NCBI RefSeq assembly: GCF_000708675.1
Contig: NZ_JELR01000002.1
Location: 248,001 to 312,000, forward strand
DNA length: 64,000 nt
Direction of reading: 5' to 3'
DNA from: Microbulbifer sp. HZ11
Lineage (GTDB): Bacteria; Pseudomonadota; Gammaproteobacteria; Pseudomonadales; Cellvibrionaceae
Positions 18,130 to 27,058 of this stretch are shown here, piece by piece. A program made the position numbers and the translations under genes. Position 1 is the first letter of the stretch; every line of letters begins with the position of its first letter. The notes below the pieces were generated by a model. The model was given only the letters and a program-made list of their open reading frames with translations, ran no database searches and had not been told where the DNA came from.

Positions 18130-19362
18130 TCAATAAATATCTAAATGTAAATTGGCGCACTTGCTTACGGATAGGGGCGGCTTAATTTTCGCGCTGATAC
18201 TTGACCAGAATTCTGGATCCAAGGTGTCACTAGCGATTTTAGCTGACAATGAGGTCGCTCCTCGAGCCCGAAAGTGTATCCCATTGACTGAATCTTTAAT
18301 TTTCTCGACCATCCCACCAATATCACTGGCAATCAAAGGCCGCCCATGGTTATACGCCTCCTGAATAACCATCGGTGAATTCTCCCACCATACAGAGGGA
18401 ATAATTACCCAGTCTGCCTGCTCCATTAATCGACCGATCTCATGTGATTCGTAGGAGCCATGCAGGGTTACCAGATCGCCAAGATCGTCCAGAAGTTTAT
18501 TGATCTTCTCCTGGAACTCGGGGGTCTGGATTTCCAGATTCGCCCCATGAATATCCAAATGGACTTTTCCCTTGATGTCGTCCGGCAGTAGGTTAAACGC
18601 CTCCAGCATCACGTCTACGCCTTTGAACGGGTTTATCTGACCGAAAAAAGCAAAGCGTCCGCGCACTTCCCCCTCTGCTAGCGGGCGTGGTGCCGGCGCT
18701 TTCACTTCCGGCTGGCCATTCTCGATCATGACCATTTTTTCTTCCGGGATACCCCACTGTTTGTAACGGTCAATCAGGAAGTGGCTGGGCGAAATAAACT
18801 TGTCCACCAGTTCAAAGATCGACTTGATATACTTTTCACGCAGGAAAAAGTCCGCCGCGGATCGCTCGGGGAAGCAGCGCGCACAATCCGTAGGGGAGGA
18901 CTTGTAACAGAGCTTCATCTGCTTACCCGGCTTCACCATCTGGCCGTTATTCGCGCAAATTGCCAGATATTCATGCAGGGTGACAATGATTCGCGTATCC
19001 GGCAGCGTATTTTTCACCTCCCGAATCATCTCCAAGCCCATGTGAATGTAGTGGTGTAGGTGAACGACGGTTGGGCGGTACTTCTCCAATAGATCACGGA
19101 AATCCTGCCAGATATGCTTCTTGTTTCCTGACTGAAACAGAAAGAAATCTGACATATGAGTATGAAAAAGAATCTCACGATCAGAGTTGATGGTCGAGAA
19201 GGCCGAGCCACCATGGGAAGGCTGGTCTGTGCGGGCGAGGAAAATTGTATCCAGCCCCTGCCGTTCATATTCTTTAAATAGATTATAGGCGGCCACTTCC
19301 GCGCCGCCCTTGCTATGATCTGGGTGCCCATGGGACACGATCAGAATTTTTTGTTCCGACAT
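18130..19362 (-). CDS. Glycosyltransferase, GT4-like (GT-B fold)
   Basis: 410 aa. The N-terminal acceptor-side domain has ILIVSHGHPDHSKGGAEVAAYNLFKEYERQG, the Gly-rich start typical of GT4 enzymes. The C-terminal donor-side domain has GRFAFFGQINPFKGVDVMLEAFNLL, VTLHGSYESHEIGRLMEQADWVIIPSVWWENSPMVIQEAYNHGRPLIASDIGGM, with the E-x7-E type signature. A Cys-containing segment (CANNGQMVKPGKQMKLC...CARCFPE) in the middle resembles metal-binding inserts of some GT4 proteins. It probably adds one sugar of the capsule repeat. The last about 20 residues drift toward the AT-rich composition of the following block. Confidence 0.85.
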   Translation of the reverse strand: MSEQKILIVSHGHPDHSKGGAEVAAYNLFKEYERQGLDTIFLARTDQPSHGGSAFSTINSDREILFHTHMSDFFLFQSGNKKHIWQDFRDLLEKYRPTVVHLHHYIHMGLEMIREVKNTLPDTRIIVTLHEYLAICANNGQMVKPGKQMKLCYKSSPTDCARCFPERSAADFFLREKYIKSIFELVDKFISPSHFLIDRYKQWGIPEEKMVMIENGQPEVKAPAPRPLAEGEVRGRFAFFGQINPFKGVDVMLEAFNLLPDDIKGKVHLDIHGANLEIQTPEFQEKINKLLDDLGDLVTLHGSYESHEIGRLMEQADWVIIPSVWWENSPMVIQEAYNHGRPLIASDIGGMVEKIKDSVNGIHFRARGATSLSAKIASDTLDPEFWSSISAKIKPPLSVSKCANLHLDIY

Positions 19363-19417
19363 TGGTATTGCCTATTACTTTATACGGGCTAGCTCTGTGT
19401 CTGGGTTCGAAGTTCCG

Positions 19418-21289
19418 TCACGCGACCAACTCTTCGATAAGATCACCCCATCGCTCGGTATGCTGCCAGGCGTTATACAGTGTGATTTTGAATTTCCAGT
19501 CGTGATTCTCGAATAGGTTCTGGGATTGACGTTCCAGGTGATAGAGTTTTTCATCACCCAACACGTAATGTCTGTAACCAGCCTTTCGCAACTTGAGACA
19601 AAGATCAGAATCTTCAAAATCCCCGAGCACATAAGTTTCATCCAGCCCACCTACGGATTCGTATAGGGTGCGGGAAATGAACATACAGGCGCCGGTAACC
19701 GCCGGGGCTTCCACTACTGATTGAACCCCCAGCAACCACTCCGGCTTACCCTTACCCGGATGCTCGTTGAGCCACAAGTTACCGAACTCGGCACTGCGGG
19801 AAAAGCTCATTCCCAAGTGCTGGATGGTGCCATCTTCAAACACAAGCTTTGGCGCTACCACCCCTACCGCTTCAAGCCCTCTGGATTTCTCTTCTATACG
19901 AGACAACCAGCCGGGTTCACTGGGAATAATGTCTGAGTTCAGTAAGACCAGTTTATCGCTGGTGGCGAAGCGGGCGCCGAAGTTATTCGCCCCCGCATAT
20001 CCCAGATTTCGCCCCGCGTATGCCACTTTGAATGGTACCGGAAACAACTGTGCAGTGTCGTAACAGAAAGGAATAAACTCTTCATACAGACGCGGGTCAT
20101 CCAGCACATAGATGAGCTCCGTTTCCGCCATATCCGGGTCATTATTGAATTGCGCCAACTGGTGCAGAAGAAAGTCATACCGCCCATAAAGGGGGACAAT
20201 TACGCTGCGGCGCGGATTTTGTACCGTGCCACCAAACTGCAATATCTCTTCTTGCGGCTCTTCCAGCAGTGCCCGACGGTTTTCCCACAATGCCTTCAGT
20301 GCAGGCCCTATATGCTCTCGCATAACTTTGCGGTAATCTCGGGATCGAACATTGAAATTAACCAGTACTTGCTGGCTGGCAAATGTGATGTCCTCCCGCG
20401 CTATGGTTTGCTGTAACGGAAACGAGATCTTAACGCCCTGTTTGGTAAGCATGATGACTTCCAGCCCCGAGCGCTCCATCAGGTGCGGGAGTGGCACCCA
20501 GGCATAAAAGCCCGCTTTATAGTTGGCGGGCGCCTTTCCCGGAAAGGCCTCCAATACATCTGATCGAGCGTAGCGCGCGGATTTACCCAAAAGGTTCTGA
20601 CTGTAACATCCATCTCCGGTCCGTATGACCATTGCGGCGAGTTCGCGTTCGCCATCAAGCATCCATCCTGAAAGAAATACACCGCGACCCGGCACCGCGA
20701 GTATGACATCCCAGTGCCAGTTGATCTGAGCGCGGATCTCTCCGTCACTTACCGTACGTAAGCCCTGTAGTTCATAGACTTGATCGCCTAGCAGGCCATG
20801 CAACATGTTAAATAGTGCGAGCTTTTCTTCACTGCGCCAGGTAGCACAGTGCCCGAACAGGTTGTCCCCTGAAAGCCCGGTAAATGGCTTCAGGTCACAC
20901 ACTTTCTGTTCATCACCGGCAGATACAATCAAGCGCATTTCTTCATGGTTGACATCCACGCCCTCGGGCCACTCGATCAGCAAGCAGTATCCCCACAAAC
21001 GTGTCTCGCCCCGGAAACCAAACTGCCGGTTTACATCGAGACGGGTTGTACGGATACAGTGAACGTCTGCCACTTTCAGGTCAGGCACATCTTCGTTTGG
21101 TCGATCGCCAAGGTACATCAGTCGAAAGTCGACATCCTCGAGCCCCGGGTGATATGCCCATCCCTGCACCAGCAGGTAACGCTCTGCTAACACGCCACAG
21201 ACGTCGACCCAAACTTGCTCTATACCGTTAGTCGCTTCTAGGCCCGAGCGCTTATTGCCAAAGCGATGTTTTTTCTTGAGATTCAGCAT
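19418..21289 (-). CDS. GT2 glycosyltransferase with large N-terminal domain
   Basis: 623 aa. The GT2 domain occupies about residues 325-600: RRSVIVPLYGRYDFLLHQLAQFNND, ELIYVLDDPRLYEE, AGRNLGYAGANNFGARFATSDKLVLLNSDIIP and VLGDFEDSDLCLKLRKAGYRHYVLGDEKLYHLE. The first about 300 residues (VLAERYLLVQGWAYHPGLEDVDFRLMY...; GRGVFLSGWMLDGERELAAMVIRTGDG) look like two beta-rich modules and are not the same as the N-terminal module of the two larger GT2 proteins. It follows rfbB by 6 bp, so the dTDP-rhamnose genes and this transferase are one transcription unit. A rhamnosyltransferase role is possible but unproven. Confidence 0.8.
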   Translation of the reverse strand: MLNLKKKHRFGNKRSGLEATNGIEQVWVDVCGVLAERYLLVQGWAYHPGLEDVDFRLMYLGDRPNEDVPDLKVADVHCIRTTRLDVNRQFGFRGETRLWGYCLLIEWPEGVDVNHEEMRLIVSAGDEQKVCDLKPFTGLSGDNLFGHCATWRSEEKLALFNMLHGLLGDQVYELQGLRTVSDGEIRAQINWHWDVILAVPGRGVFLSGWMLDGERELAAMVIRTGDGCYSQNLLGKSARYARSDVLEAFPGKAPANYKAGFYAWVPLPHLMERSGLEVIMLTKQGVKISFPLQQTIAREDITFASQQVLVNFNVRSRDYRKVMREHIGPALKALWENRRALLEEPQEEILQFGGTVQNPRRSVIVPLYGRYDFLLHQLAQFNNDPDMAETELIYVLDDPRLYEEFIPFCYDTAQLFPVPFKVAYAGRNLGYAGANNFGARFATSDKLVLLNSDIIPSEPGWLSRIEEKSRGLEAVGVVAPKLVFEDGTIQHLGMSFSRSAEFGNLWLNEHPGKGKPEWLLGVQSVVEAPAVTGACMFISRTLYESVGGLDETYVLGDFEDSDLCLKLRKAGYRHYVLGDEKLYHLERQSQNLFENHDWKFKITLYNAWQHTERWGDLIEELVA

Positions 21290-21295
21290 GAAACC

Positions 21296-22408
21296 CTACC
21301 CCTCTCTCCCTGTGTACTGTTGCTCTATCCAATCCCGATATGAGCCATCCATTACTGCTCGCCACCAACTTTCATTATTGAGAAACCAAGCGACCGTTTT
21401 CGCGATTCCGCTACCAAATGTTTCCACCGGCTGATAGCCAAGCTCATTATTCGAACGAGCGGGATCAATAGCGTAACGCCGATCATGGCCCGCCCGGTCT
21501 TTTACATAGGTTATCAATTCCGCTGATTTTCCCTGTTTCGCCAGACTGGCTTGAGGGTAGCGCGCGGCCAATGTTGGGTCCTCCGCAAAGGCTTTATCCA
21601 TTAGCGAGCAAATCAATTTGACGATATCGATATTGGCCCACTCGTTGATACCACCGATGTTGTAGCACTCTCCAAGGCGGCCTTTTCGAATGACCAGATC
21701 AATTCCGCGCGCGTGGTCTTCGACGTAGAGCCAATCGCGGATCTGCTGGCCATCGCCGTAAATCGGCAAGGGTTTGTCCTGGAGGATATTGGTGATCACC
21801 AGAGGGATCAGCTTTTCCGGAAAGTGGTAAGGGCCGTAGTTATTGGAGCAGTTACTGGTGGTGACCTTGAGACCGTAGGTGTGGTGGTAGGCCCGGACCA
21901 GATGATCGGATGCGGCCTTGCTCGCGGAGTAAGGGCTATTGGGGGCGTACGCTGTGGTCTCACTGAAGGCGGGGTCGTTAGGACCGAGGGTGCCATACAC
22001 TTCATCGGTGGATACGTGGTGAAAGCGGTGGGTATCTTTGTTGAGCCCTTCGTCCAGCCATATTTTTTTGGCGGCTTTCAGCAGACTGTGAGTGCCGATG
22101 ATATTGGTTTCAATAAACGCATCCGGCCCCGTGATAGAACGGTCCACGTGGCTCTCGGCGGCAAAGTGCACGAGGGTGTCAATGTGGTGCTCTTTGAGCA
22201 GGGTTTCCACCAATTCGGTATCGCAGATATTGCCGTGGCTGAATACGAAGTTGGGGTTATCCGCCACTGGATCCAGGTTCGCTTTGTTGCCGGCATAAGT
22301 GAGTGCGTCGAGTACCACCACTTTGTCCTGGGGATAGGTTTTCATCCAGTAGTGGACGAAGTTGGCGCCTATGAAGCCGGCACCGCCGGTTACTAGTAGG
22401 TTGCTCAT
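21296..22408 (-). CDS. rfbB: dTDP-glucose 4,6-dehydratase
   Basis: Second step of dTDP-L-rhamnose synthesis: NAD-dependent conversion of dTDP-glucose to the 4-keto-6-deoxy sugar. The extended SDR features are clear: NAD-binding GGAGFIGANFVHYW at the N-terminus, HFAAESHVDRSI, STDEVYG and the catalytic YSASKAASDHLV. The 370-aa length is typical, with a slightly longer C-terminal segment. It lies downstream of rfbD across a 152-bp spacer holding two palindromic repeats. It acts in the cytoplasm. Confidence 0.95.
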   Translation of the reverse strand: MSNLLVTGGAGFIGANFVHYWMKTYPQDKVVVLDALTYAGNKANLDPVADNPNFVFSHGNICDTELVETLLKEHHIDTLVHFAAESHVDRSITGPDAFIETNIIGTHSLLKAAKKIWLDEGLNKDTHRFHHVSTDEVYGTLGPNDPAFSETTAYAPNSPYSASKAASDHLVRAYHHTYGLKVTTSNCSNNYGPYHFPEKLIPLVITNILQDKPLPIYGDGQQIRDWLYVEDHARGIDLVIRKGRLGECYNIGGINEWANIDIVKLICSLMDKAFAEDPTLAARYPQASLAKQGKSAELITYVKDRAGHDRRYAIDPARSNNELGYQPVETFGSGIAKTVAWFLNNESWWRAVMDGSYRDWIEQQYTGREG

Positions 22409-22424
22409 TGTCTTTTGTCGTTCC

Positions 22425-22560
22425 GTTGTGCTGGATTCCGGCCTTCGCCGGAATGACGGTGCTGTTTGAATAGTTAATTCTTTCTTTTTTTGGCTTATGG
22501 CGGACCCGCCAAGGCTGCACTCCGTGCCTCTGGGTCCCGGCCTTCGCCGGGACGACGGGG
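22425..22560. repeat. Two palindromic repeat copies between rfbB and rfbD
   Basis: Two copies of the motif ATTCCGGCCTTCGCCGGAAT / TCCCGGCCTTCGCCGGGA, each followed by GACGACGG or GACGG, lie at about 22432-22457 and 22531-22558. The second abuts the rfbD stop. They are the same family as half of the 109-bp units at 1500-2166. They can form strong hairpins in the operon transcript. Confidence 0.8.
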
Positions 22561-23421
22561 TCAGGTAGCGAGTATCTCGCGGAGCACCTGGCGCCAGTGG
22601 TTTAGCTCGATGCCGGAGTCTTCTACCAACCGGGACTTATCCAGAACGCTGTAGGCTGGGCGTACCGCAGGTGTCGGGTAGTCGGCAGTGGTAATCGGTT
22701 TGATCTGCACGGGCTTTTCCTTGGCGATCAGGCCTGCGGCTTTGCCTTCTTCATAGATGGCTACGGCAAAGTCGTACCAGCTGGCGACGCCGGCGTCCGT
22801 GCAGTGGTAGATACCTTTGGCCCCATCATTGGCTGCCAGCGCAAAGATGCATTGTGCGAGGGTACCGGCCCAAGTGGGTGTGCCTATCTGATCCGCAAGC
22901 ACGCCGAGCTGATCGCGATCGTTCATCAGGCGCAACATTGTGTTGACGAAGTTGCCCCCGTCCCGGTCATAGACCCAGGCGGTTCGCACCGTTATTGCTT
23001 CTGGCAGGATACGTTCGATCGCCTCTTCCCCACGGGCTTTGCTCTGCCCGTAGACGCTGAGCGGATTGCGGGGGGCTTCCGGGCAATAGGGTTGCGGCTG
23101 CTGGCCATCAAACACAAAATCCGTAGAGACATGAATCAGGCGGATGCCCAGCTCGCGGCAGGCCAGCGCCAGATTTTCCGGGCCTTGGGCGTTAATGGCA
23201 TGCGCCTGCTCGACTTCCGATTCGGCCTTGTCGACGGCGGTATAGGCGGCGGCGTTGATGACTAGGTCGGGCTGCGCCTGTTGCAGGACGGCGAAAACCT
23301 GCTCTTTATCGGCGACATCTAAGGTGTCGCGACCGTGGGCAATGACGGTGGTGTGGGCTGGGGCCTGTTTTTGTAGTTGTTGGCCCAGTTGGCCGTTTTT
23401 GCCGGTGACTAGAATTTTCAT
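22561..23421 (-). CDS. rfbD: dTDP-4-dehydrorhamnose reductase
   Basis: Final step of dTDP-L-rhamnose synthesis: NAD(P)H-dependent reduction of dTDP-4-keto-rhamnose. 286 aa of the RmlD type: GKNGQLGQQLQKQ nucleotide-binding turn, VINAAAYTAVDKAESE, STDFVFDG, the catalytic YGQSKARGEEAI, and RTAWVYDRDGGNFVNTMLRLM. The gene is flanked on both sides by palindromic repeats: the pair at 22425-22560 after its stop and the 40-bp array at 23460-23658 before its start. Confidence 0.95.
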   Translation of the reverse strand: MKILVTGKNGQLGQQLQKQAPAHTTVIAHGRDTLDVADKEQVFAVLQQAQPDLVINAAAYTAVDKAESEVEQAHAINAQGPENLALACRELGIRLIHVSTDFVFDGQQPQPYCPEAPRNPLSVYGQSKARGEEAIERILPEAITVRTAWVYDRDGGNFVNTMLRLMNDRDQLGVLADQIGTPTWAGTLAQCIFALAANDGAKGIYHCTDAGVASWYDFAVAIYEEGKAAGLIAKEKPVQIKPITTADYPTPAVRPAYSVLDKSRLVEDSGIELNHWRQVLREILAT

Positions 23422-23459
23422 ATTTTATGGGGCTCCGGTGCGTGCCGGGGTCTCTATGG

Positions 23460-23658
23460 TTTTTCTGGATCCCGGATCCAGTCCGGGATGACGACGCGGT
23501 TTTTCTGGATCCCGGATCCAGTCCGGGATGACGACGCGGTTTTTCTGGTTCCCGGATCTAATCCGGGATGACGACGCGGTCTTTCTGGGTCCCGGATCCA
23601 GCCCGGGATGACGACGTGGTTTTTCTGGATCCCGGATCTAGTCCGGAATGACGACACG
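23460..23658. repeat. Five tandem 40-bp palindromic repeats between rfbC and rfbD
   Basis: Exact 40-bp period: copies start at 23460, 23500, 23540, 23580 and 23620. Each consists of TTTTTCTGG, a palindrome around TCCCGGATCCAGTCCGGGA, then TGACGACGCGG. The array fills almost the whole 239-bp gap and ends 2 bp before the rfbC stop codon. Translation gives the HPGLDPGTRK-type strings common to dispersed proteobacterial repeats, so no gene is called. Confidence 0.95.
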
Positions 23659-23660
23659 TC

Positions 23661-24209
23661 CTAGTCGAAGGTGACGGCGTCTTTCAGCAGTTTGCCTTCG
23701 GCATCTTTCACGGAAAGTTTTGGGGGCTCTCCGTTGACCAGGGGCCAGTCGATGCCGATTTCCGGGTCGTCCCAGCGGATGGAGTGCTCGTGCTCCGGGG
23801 CGTAGTAATCGGTGCATTTGTAGACAAACTCGGCGCTTTCACTGGTAACGTAAAAGCCGTGGGCGAAGCCCTCCGGCACCCAGAGCTGGCGCTTGTTATC
23901 TTCATTGAGTAGCACGCCTACCCATTGACCGAAAGTCGGGGAGCTGCGGCGCAGATCTACGGCCACATCGAAGACCTCACCGGCGGTGACGCGGACCAGT
24001 TTGCCCTGGGTACTCTCGGTCTGGTAATGCAGACCACGGAGGATGCCCTGGCTGGATTTACTGTGGTTATCCTGCACAAAAGTGCGCTCGGCACATTCGC
24101 GATCAAAAAAATCCTGGCGGAAGGTTTCCAGGAAGAAGCCCCGTTCGTCACCAAAGACTTTGGGTTCCAGGATTTTTACATCTGGAATTCTGGTATCAAT
24201 TACTTTCAT
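23661..24209 (-). CDS. rfbC: dTDP-4-dehydrorhamnose 3,5-epimerase
   Basis: Third step of dTDP-L-rhamnose synthesis; cofactor-independent cupin epimerase, about 182 aa. Family landmarks: FGDERGFFLETFRQDFF, FVQDNHSKSSQGILRGLHYQ with the catalytic His, GEVFDVAVDLRRSSPTFGQW, VPEGFAHGFYVTSESAEFVYKCTDYY and a C-terminal EIGIDWPL. The start MKVIDTRIPDV is chosen because it aligns with the family; the frame remains open upstream for 14 codons with no family similarity. It lies between rfbA and the 40-bp repeat array. Confidence 0.95.
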   Translation of the reverse strand: MKVIDTRIPDVKILEPKVFGDERGFFLETFRQDFFDRECAERTFVQDNHSKSSQGILRGLHYQTESTQGKLVRVTAGEVFDVAVDLRRSSPTFGQWVGVLLNEDNKRQLWVPEGFAHGFYVTSESAEFVYKCTDYYAPEHEHSIRWDDPEIGIDWPLVNGEPPKLSVKDAEGKLLKDAVTFD

Positions 24210-24315
24210 AGCGATCTCTCGGCACCTGGCAGATTTATGCACTCTGCACAATCTGCATCCCGCCGTCCTTGGCGGTCACGACAGGCTTCTACAACAACTA
24301 TCTTTATGGGGGGGC

Positions 24316-25230
24316 TTAACGTGCAAATGCGTGGTCGATTTTGGATTCCGCCAGGGTCTGCATCAGATATTCCCCATAGCCACTTTTCATCAGCGGTTGC
24401 GCCTGGATTTCCAGGGTTTCTGCGTCGATAAACCCTTTGCGGAATGCGACCTCTTCCGGGCAGGCGATCTTCAGGCCCTGACGGCGTTCAATGGTCTGCA
24501 CAAAATGTGCGGCTTCCAGAAGGTTGTCGTGTGTGCCGGTATCCAGCCAGGCTGCGCCGCGGCCCATCAGCTCCATATTGAGCAGGCCCAGGTCCAGGTA
24601 GATACGGTTGAGGTCAGTAATTTCCAGCTCGCCACGGTGACTTGGACGGATCTCCCGCGCCAGGTCGCACACCTGGTTGTCGTAGAAGTAGAGTCCGGTA
24701 ACGGCGTAATTGGATTTGGGTTGTGCGGGCTTTTCTTCGAGGCTGACCACCTTACCCGCGCTATTGAATTCGGCGACACCGTAGGCCCGCGGGTCCGCCA
24801 CGTGGTAGCCAAATACCGTGGCCCCTTCACTGCGCTGGTCCGCGCGCTTCAGCGTTGCGGAAAAATGTTCAGCGTAGAATATGTTGTCCCCCAGAACCAA
24901 CGCACAGGGGTTGTTGCCCACGTGTTCACGACCAATCAGGAAGGCCTGGGCAAGCCCATCCGGTGATGGCTGGACCGCATAGGACAGGTTGATGCCCCAC
25001 TGGCTGCCATCTTCCAGCAAACGCTGGAACAGTGGCTGCTCATCGGGAGTGGTAATAATCAGAATATCGCGGATACCCGCCATCATGAGCGTGGTCAGCG
25101 GGTAATAGATCATTGGCTTGTCGTACACCGCCATCAACTGCTTGCTCACTCCTTTGGTGAGCGGATACAGACGGGTGCCGGAGCCACCGGCAAGAATTAT
25201 TCCCTTTCGTGACGTATTCCCTGTTTTCAT
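24316..25230 (-). CDS. rfbA: Glucose-1-phosphate thymidylyltransferase
   Basis: First step of dTDP-L-rhamnose synthesis: dTTP + glucose-1-phosphate to dTDP-glucose. 304 aa with the sugar nucleotidyltransferase signature [70 protein letters not shown] and the C-terminal YGEYLMQTL typical of RmlA. It is the first rhamnose gene, 148 bp after kpsD. The order rfbA-rfbC-rfbD-rfbB differs from the classic rfbBDAC order. Confidence 0.95.
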   Translation of the reverse strand: MKTGNTSRKGIILAGGSGTRLYPLTKGVSKQLMAVYDKPMIYYPLTTLMMAGIRDILIITTPDEQPLFQRLLEDGSQWGINLSYAVQPSPDGLAQAFLIGREHVGNNPCALVLGDNIFYAEHFSATLKRADQRSEGATVFGYHVADPRAYGVAEFNSAGKVVSLEEKPAQPKSNYAVTGLYFYDNQVCDLAREIRPSHRGELEITDLNRIYLDLGLLNMELMGRGAAWLDTGTHDNLLEAAHFVQTIERRQGLKIACPEEVAFRKGFIDAETLEIQAQPLMKSGYGEYLMQTLAESKIDHAFAR

Positions 25231-25378
25231 TCACTCCCCCAATTAAACTTCAACTTAGAATTGTCGTACCACGTTGTGCGAGCTTCGGACAAAAGCTCCC
25301 CCCTCACCGACGTGACCCTGCTGTTAACAAAACTGATACCCTAAGGCCTTCCCCTTCAGACCCCAGAGCAATCCCCCA

Positions 25379-27049
25379 TTAGAAAGAAAGTACGGCCGCA
25401 GTGCCAACTGCGATACGGTAAAGTATCTCCGTTACATCTTTTGTGACCTGTAATTCGCTGGCCTGAATTTTTGGCATCACCATGATCTCGTCCCCGGGAC
25501 GCAGTACGCCTTTCAGACGATTATCGAACTTGCTCTGCTTGATGCGGCTGATGGTGCCATCCATATGCAGCACCACCAGCTCTTTGGTGTCCGCGTTGTT
25601 GGAAAATCCGCCGGCCAGCTCAATGTAATCTTCCAGCGTGTTGCGCTCGTTAAACACCAGCGACGTGGGGAAAATAACCTCCCCAACCACAGAGACGGTC
25701 GAGGCTCGCAGCGGGACAACCAGCTCGTCACCGTCTTCCAGCAACATGTCACCAGCGTTGTCATTGTTCGCCAGCACCACCTGCCCCCGTGGCCGCGCCT
25801 TGCGCGCCTTGGTAATAAAATTCTGAATCATCGCCGCGGTATCTTTTAACGAGGCCTTATCGGAAGTTGTTGTAGGTTGGCGGGTAAGCGCTTCCATTTC
25901 CAGGGCATCCAGCGAGCGTTCCAGCGCGACCTTCTGCTTTTTGGCCACACTTTTCCGGTACAGCTGAATGGCAAACGGGTCTGCGTTATCGCGGTAGCGC
26001 AGCTTATCCAGCAGATCTTGCAGGGTGGCGCCGTAAGGAAGCACATACGCAGCAGGACCATCCACCTCACCATTGACCCGCACAGAAATACTGCTGATGT
26101 CACTGTCACTCACCAGCTCCACATGGGCACCTGGGTGTAACGGTGCCAGCAACGCTTCCTGAAGCGGGATATAGCTTGCCTGCTGCTCGTCGTCTATCAC
26201 CTGCGTGATGCGTGCGTAGTTGGCTTGCGGGTCCGGCTTGGCAACCATCAACATTTCACCAAGCTGCGTGGTGGGACCGATAAATTCGATCTGCCCGGAT
26301 TCCTGCACGGCGCCTTCAATACTGATAAAACCCTGTCGCGCGCCCACGACGATGGAATCGCCGTTGCGCAACTGCAAGGCAGGCATACGCCCCTCAACCA
26401 GAAAGTTATACAGATTGATGCGCTGGAGCTCCTTCCCCTGGCGCAGGACCTTGATATCGATAAAGCTGCCGCTCTCGCGGCTGATGCCGCCAGCGCTATC
26501 CAGGTAATAGAGTACGGAATCGGACGAGAAGCCGGGATATAGCCCAGGGCTTTCTACATACCCGGTGACAAACACTTTCACCGGTTGGCTGGCCTCGAGA
26601 TTGGCATAGGCCTGCACATTGTTTTTGAACACCCGCTTGACGTGACGCAGTACAAAATTGTTCAGATCGCCATTCTCGACCCCGGCCACACGTACCGGCC
26701 CCACTTCGGGGATAAAGATATTTCCCTGGGCATCCACGGTAAGAACCGCATTAAAGCTGTAGGCCCCCCAAAGCTGCAGTGCGATCTGGTCGCCCACGGT
26801 GACCCGGTAACCCCCATTGAACCCGCGAAACGGCTGGTCCTTGAACGCGCCCTTAAACAGAGACTCACCAAACGCGGGTAGATGATCGCCCAGCTCGATC
26901 TGCTGGTGCTCTTTGTCCAGCTGCTGAGTATCGAGGGACCATGCACCTGCGGCAATCGCCCACGATATCAGCAGTAAAAATACCCGGCCCGTGTGAGTAA
27001 GGAGTGTTGCCATAGGGAATGCCGACGTTGATAAATCCATTGTTTTCAT
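25379..27049 (-). CDS. kpsD: Capsule polysaccharide export outer-membrane protein (KpsD/Wza-type)
   Basis: Polysaccharide export (OPX) protein that forms the periplasmic/outer-membrane channel for group 2 capsule. 556 aa with a signal sequence (hydrophobic VFLLLISWAIAAGAWS at about 23-38). The poly-export domain begins at GGYRVTVGDQIALQLWGAY and is followed by SLBB-type repeats (VKVFVTGYVESPGLYPG; GFISIEGAVQESGQIEF; STVSVVGEVIFPTSLVF). No lipobox cysteine is seen at the expected cleavage site, as in KpsD and unlike Wza. It is located between kpsE and rfbA. Upstream in-frame ATGs close together leave the exact start uncertain. Confidence 0.9.
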   Translation of the reverse strand: MKTMDLSTSAFPMATLLTHTGRVFLLLISWAIAAGAWSLDTQQLDKEHQQIELGDHLPAFGESLFKGAFKDQPFRGFNGGYRVTVGDQIALQLWGAYSFNAVLTVDAQGNIFIPEVGPVRVAGVENGDLNNFVLRHVKRVFKNNVQAYANLEASQPVKVFVTGYVESPGLYPGFSSDSVLYYLDSAGGISRESGSFIDIKVLRQGKELQRINLYNFLVEGRMPALQLRNGDSIVVGARQGFISIEGAVQESGQIEFIGPTTQLGEMLMVAKPDPQANYARITQVIDDEQQASYIPLQEALLAPLHPGAHVELVSDSDISSISVRVNGEVDGPAAYVLPYGATLQDLLDKLRYRDNADPFAIQLYRKSVAKKQKVALERSLDALEMEALTRQPTTTSDKASLKDTAAMIQNFITKARKARPRGQVVLANNDNAGDMLLEDGDELVVPLRASTVSVVGEVIFPTSLVFNERNTLEDYIELAGGFSNNADTKELVVLHMDGTISRIKQSKFDNRLKGVLRPGDEIMVMPKIQASELQVTKDVTEILYRIAVGTAAVLSF

Positions 27050-27058
27050 GTTTTGAGG

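Noticed and set aside
23454-23657. 67-aa minus-strand ORF between rfbC and rfbD
   Set aside because: It is the translated 40-bp repeat array.
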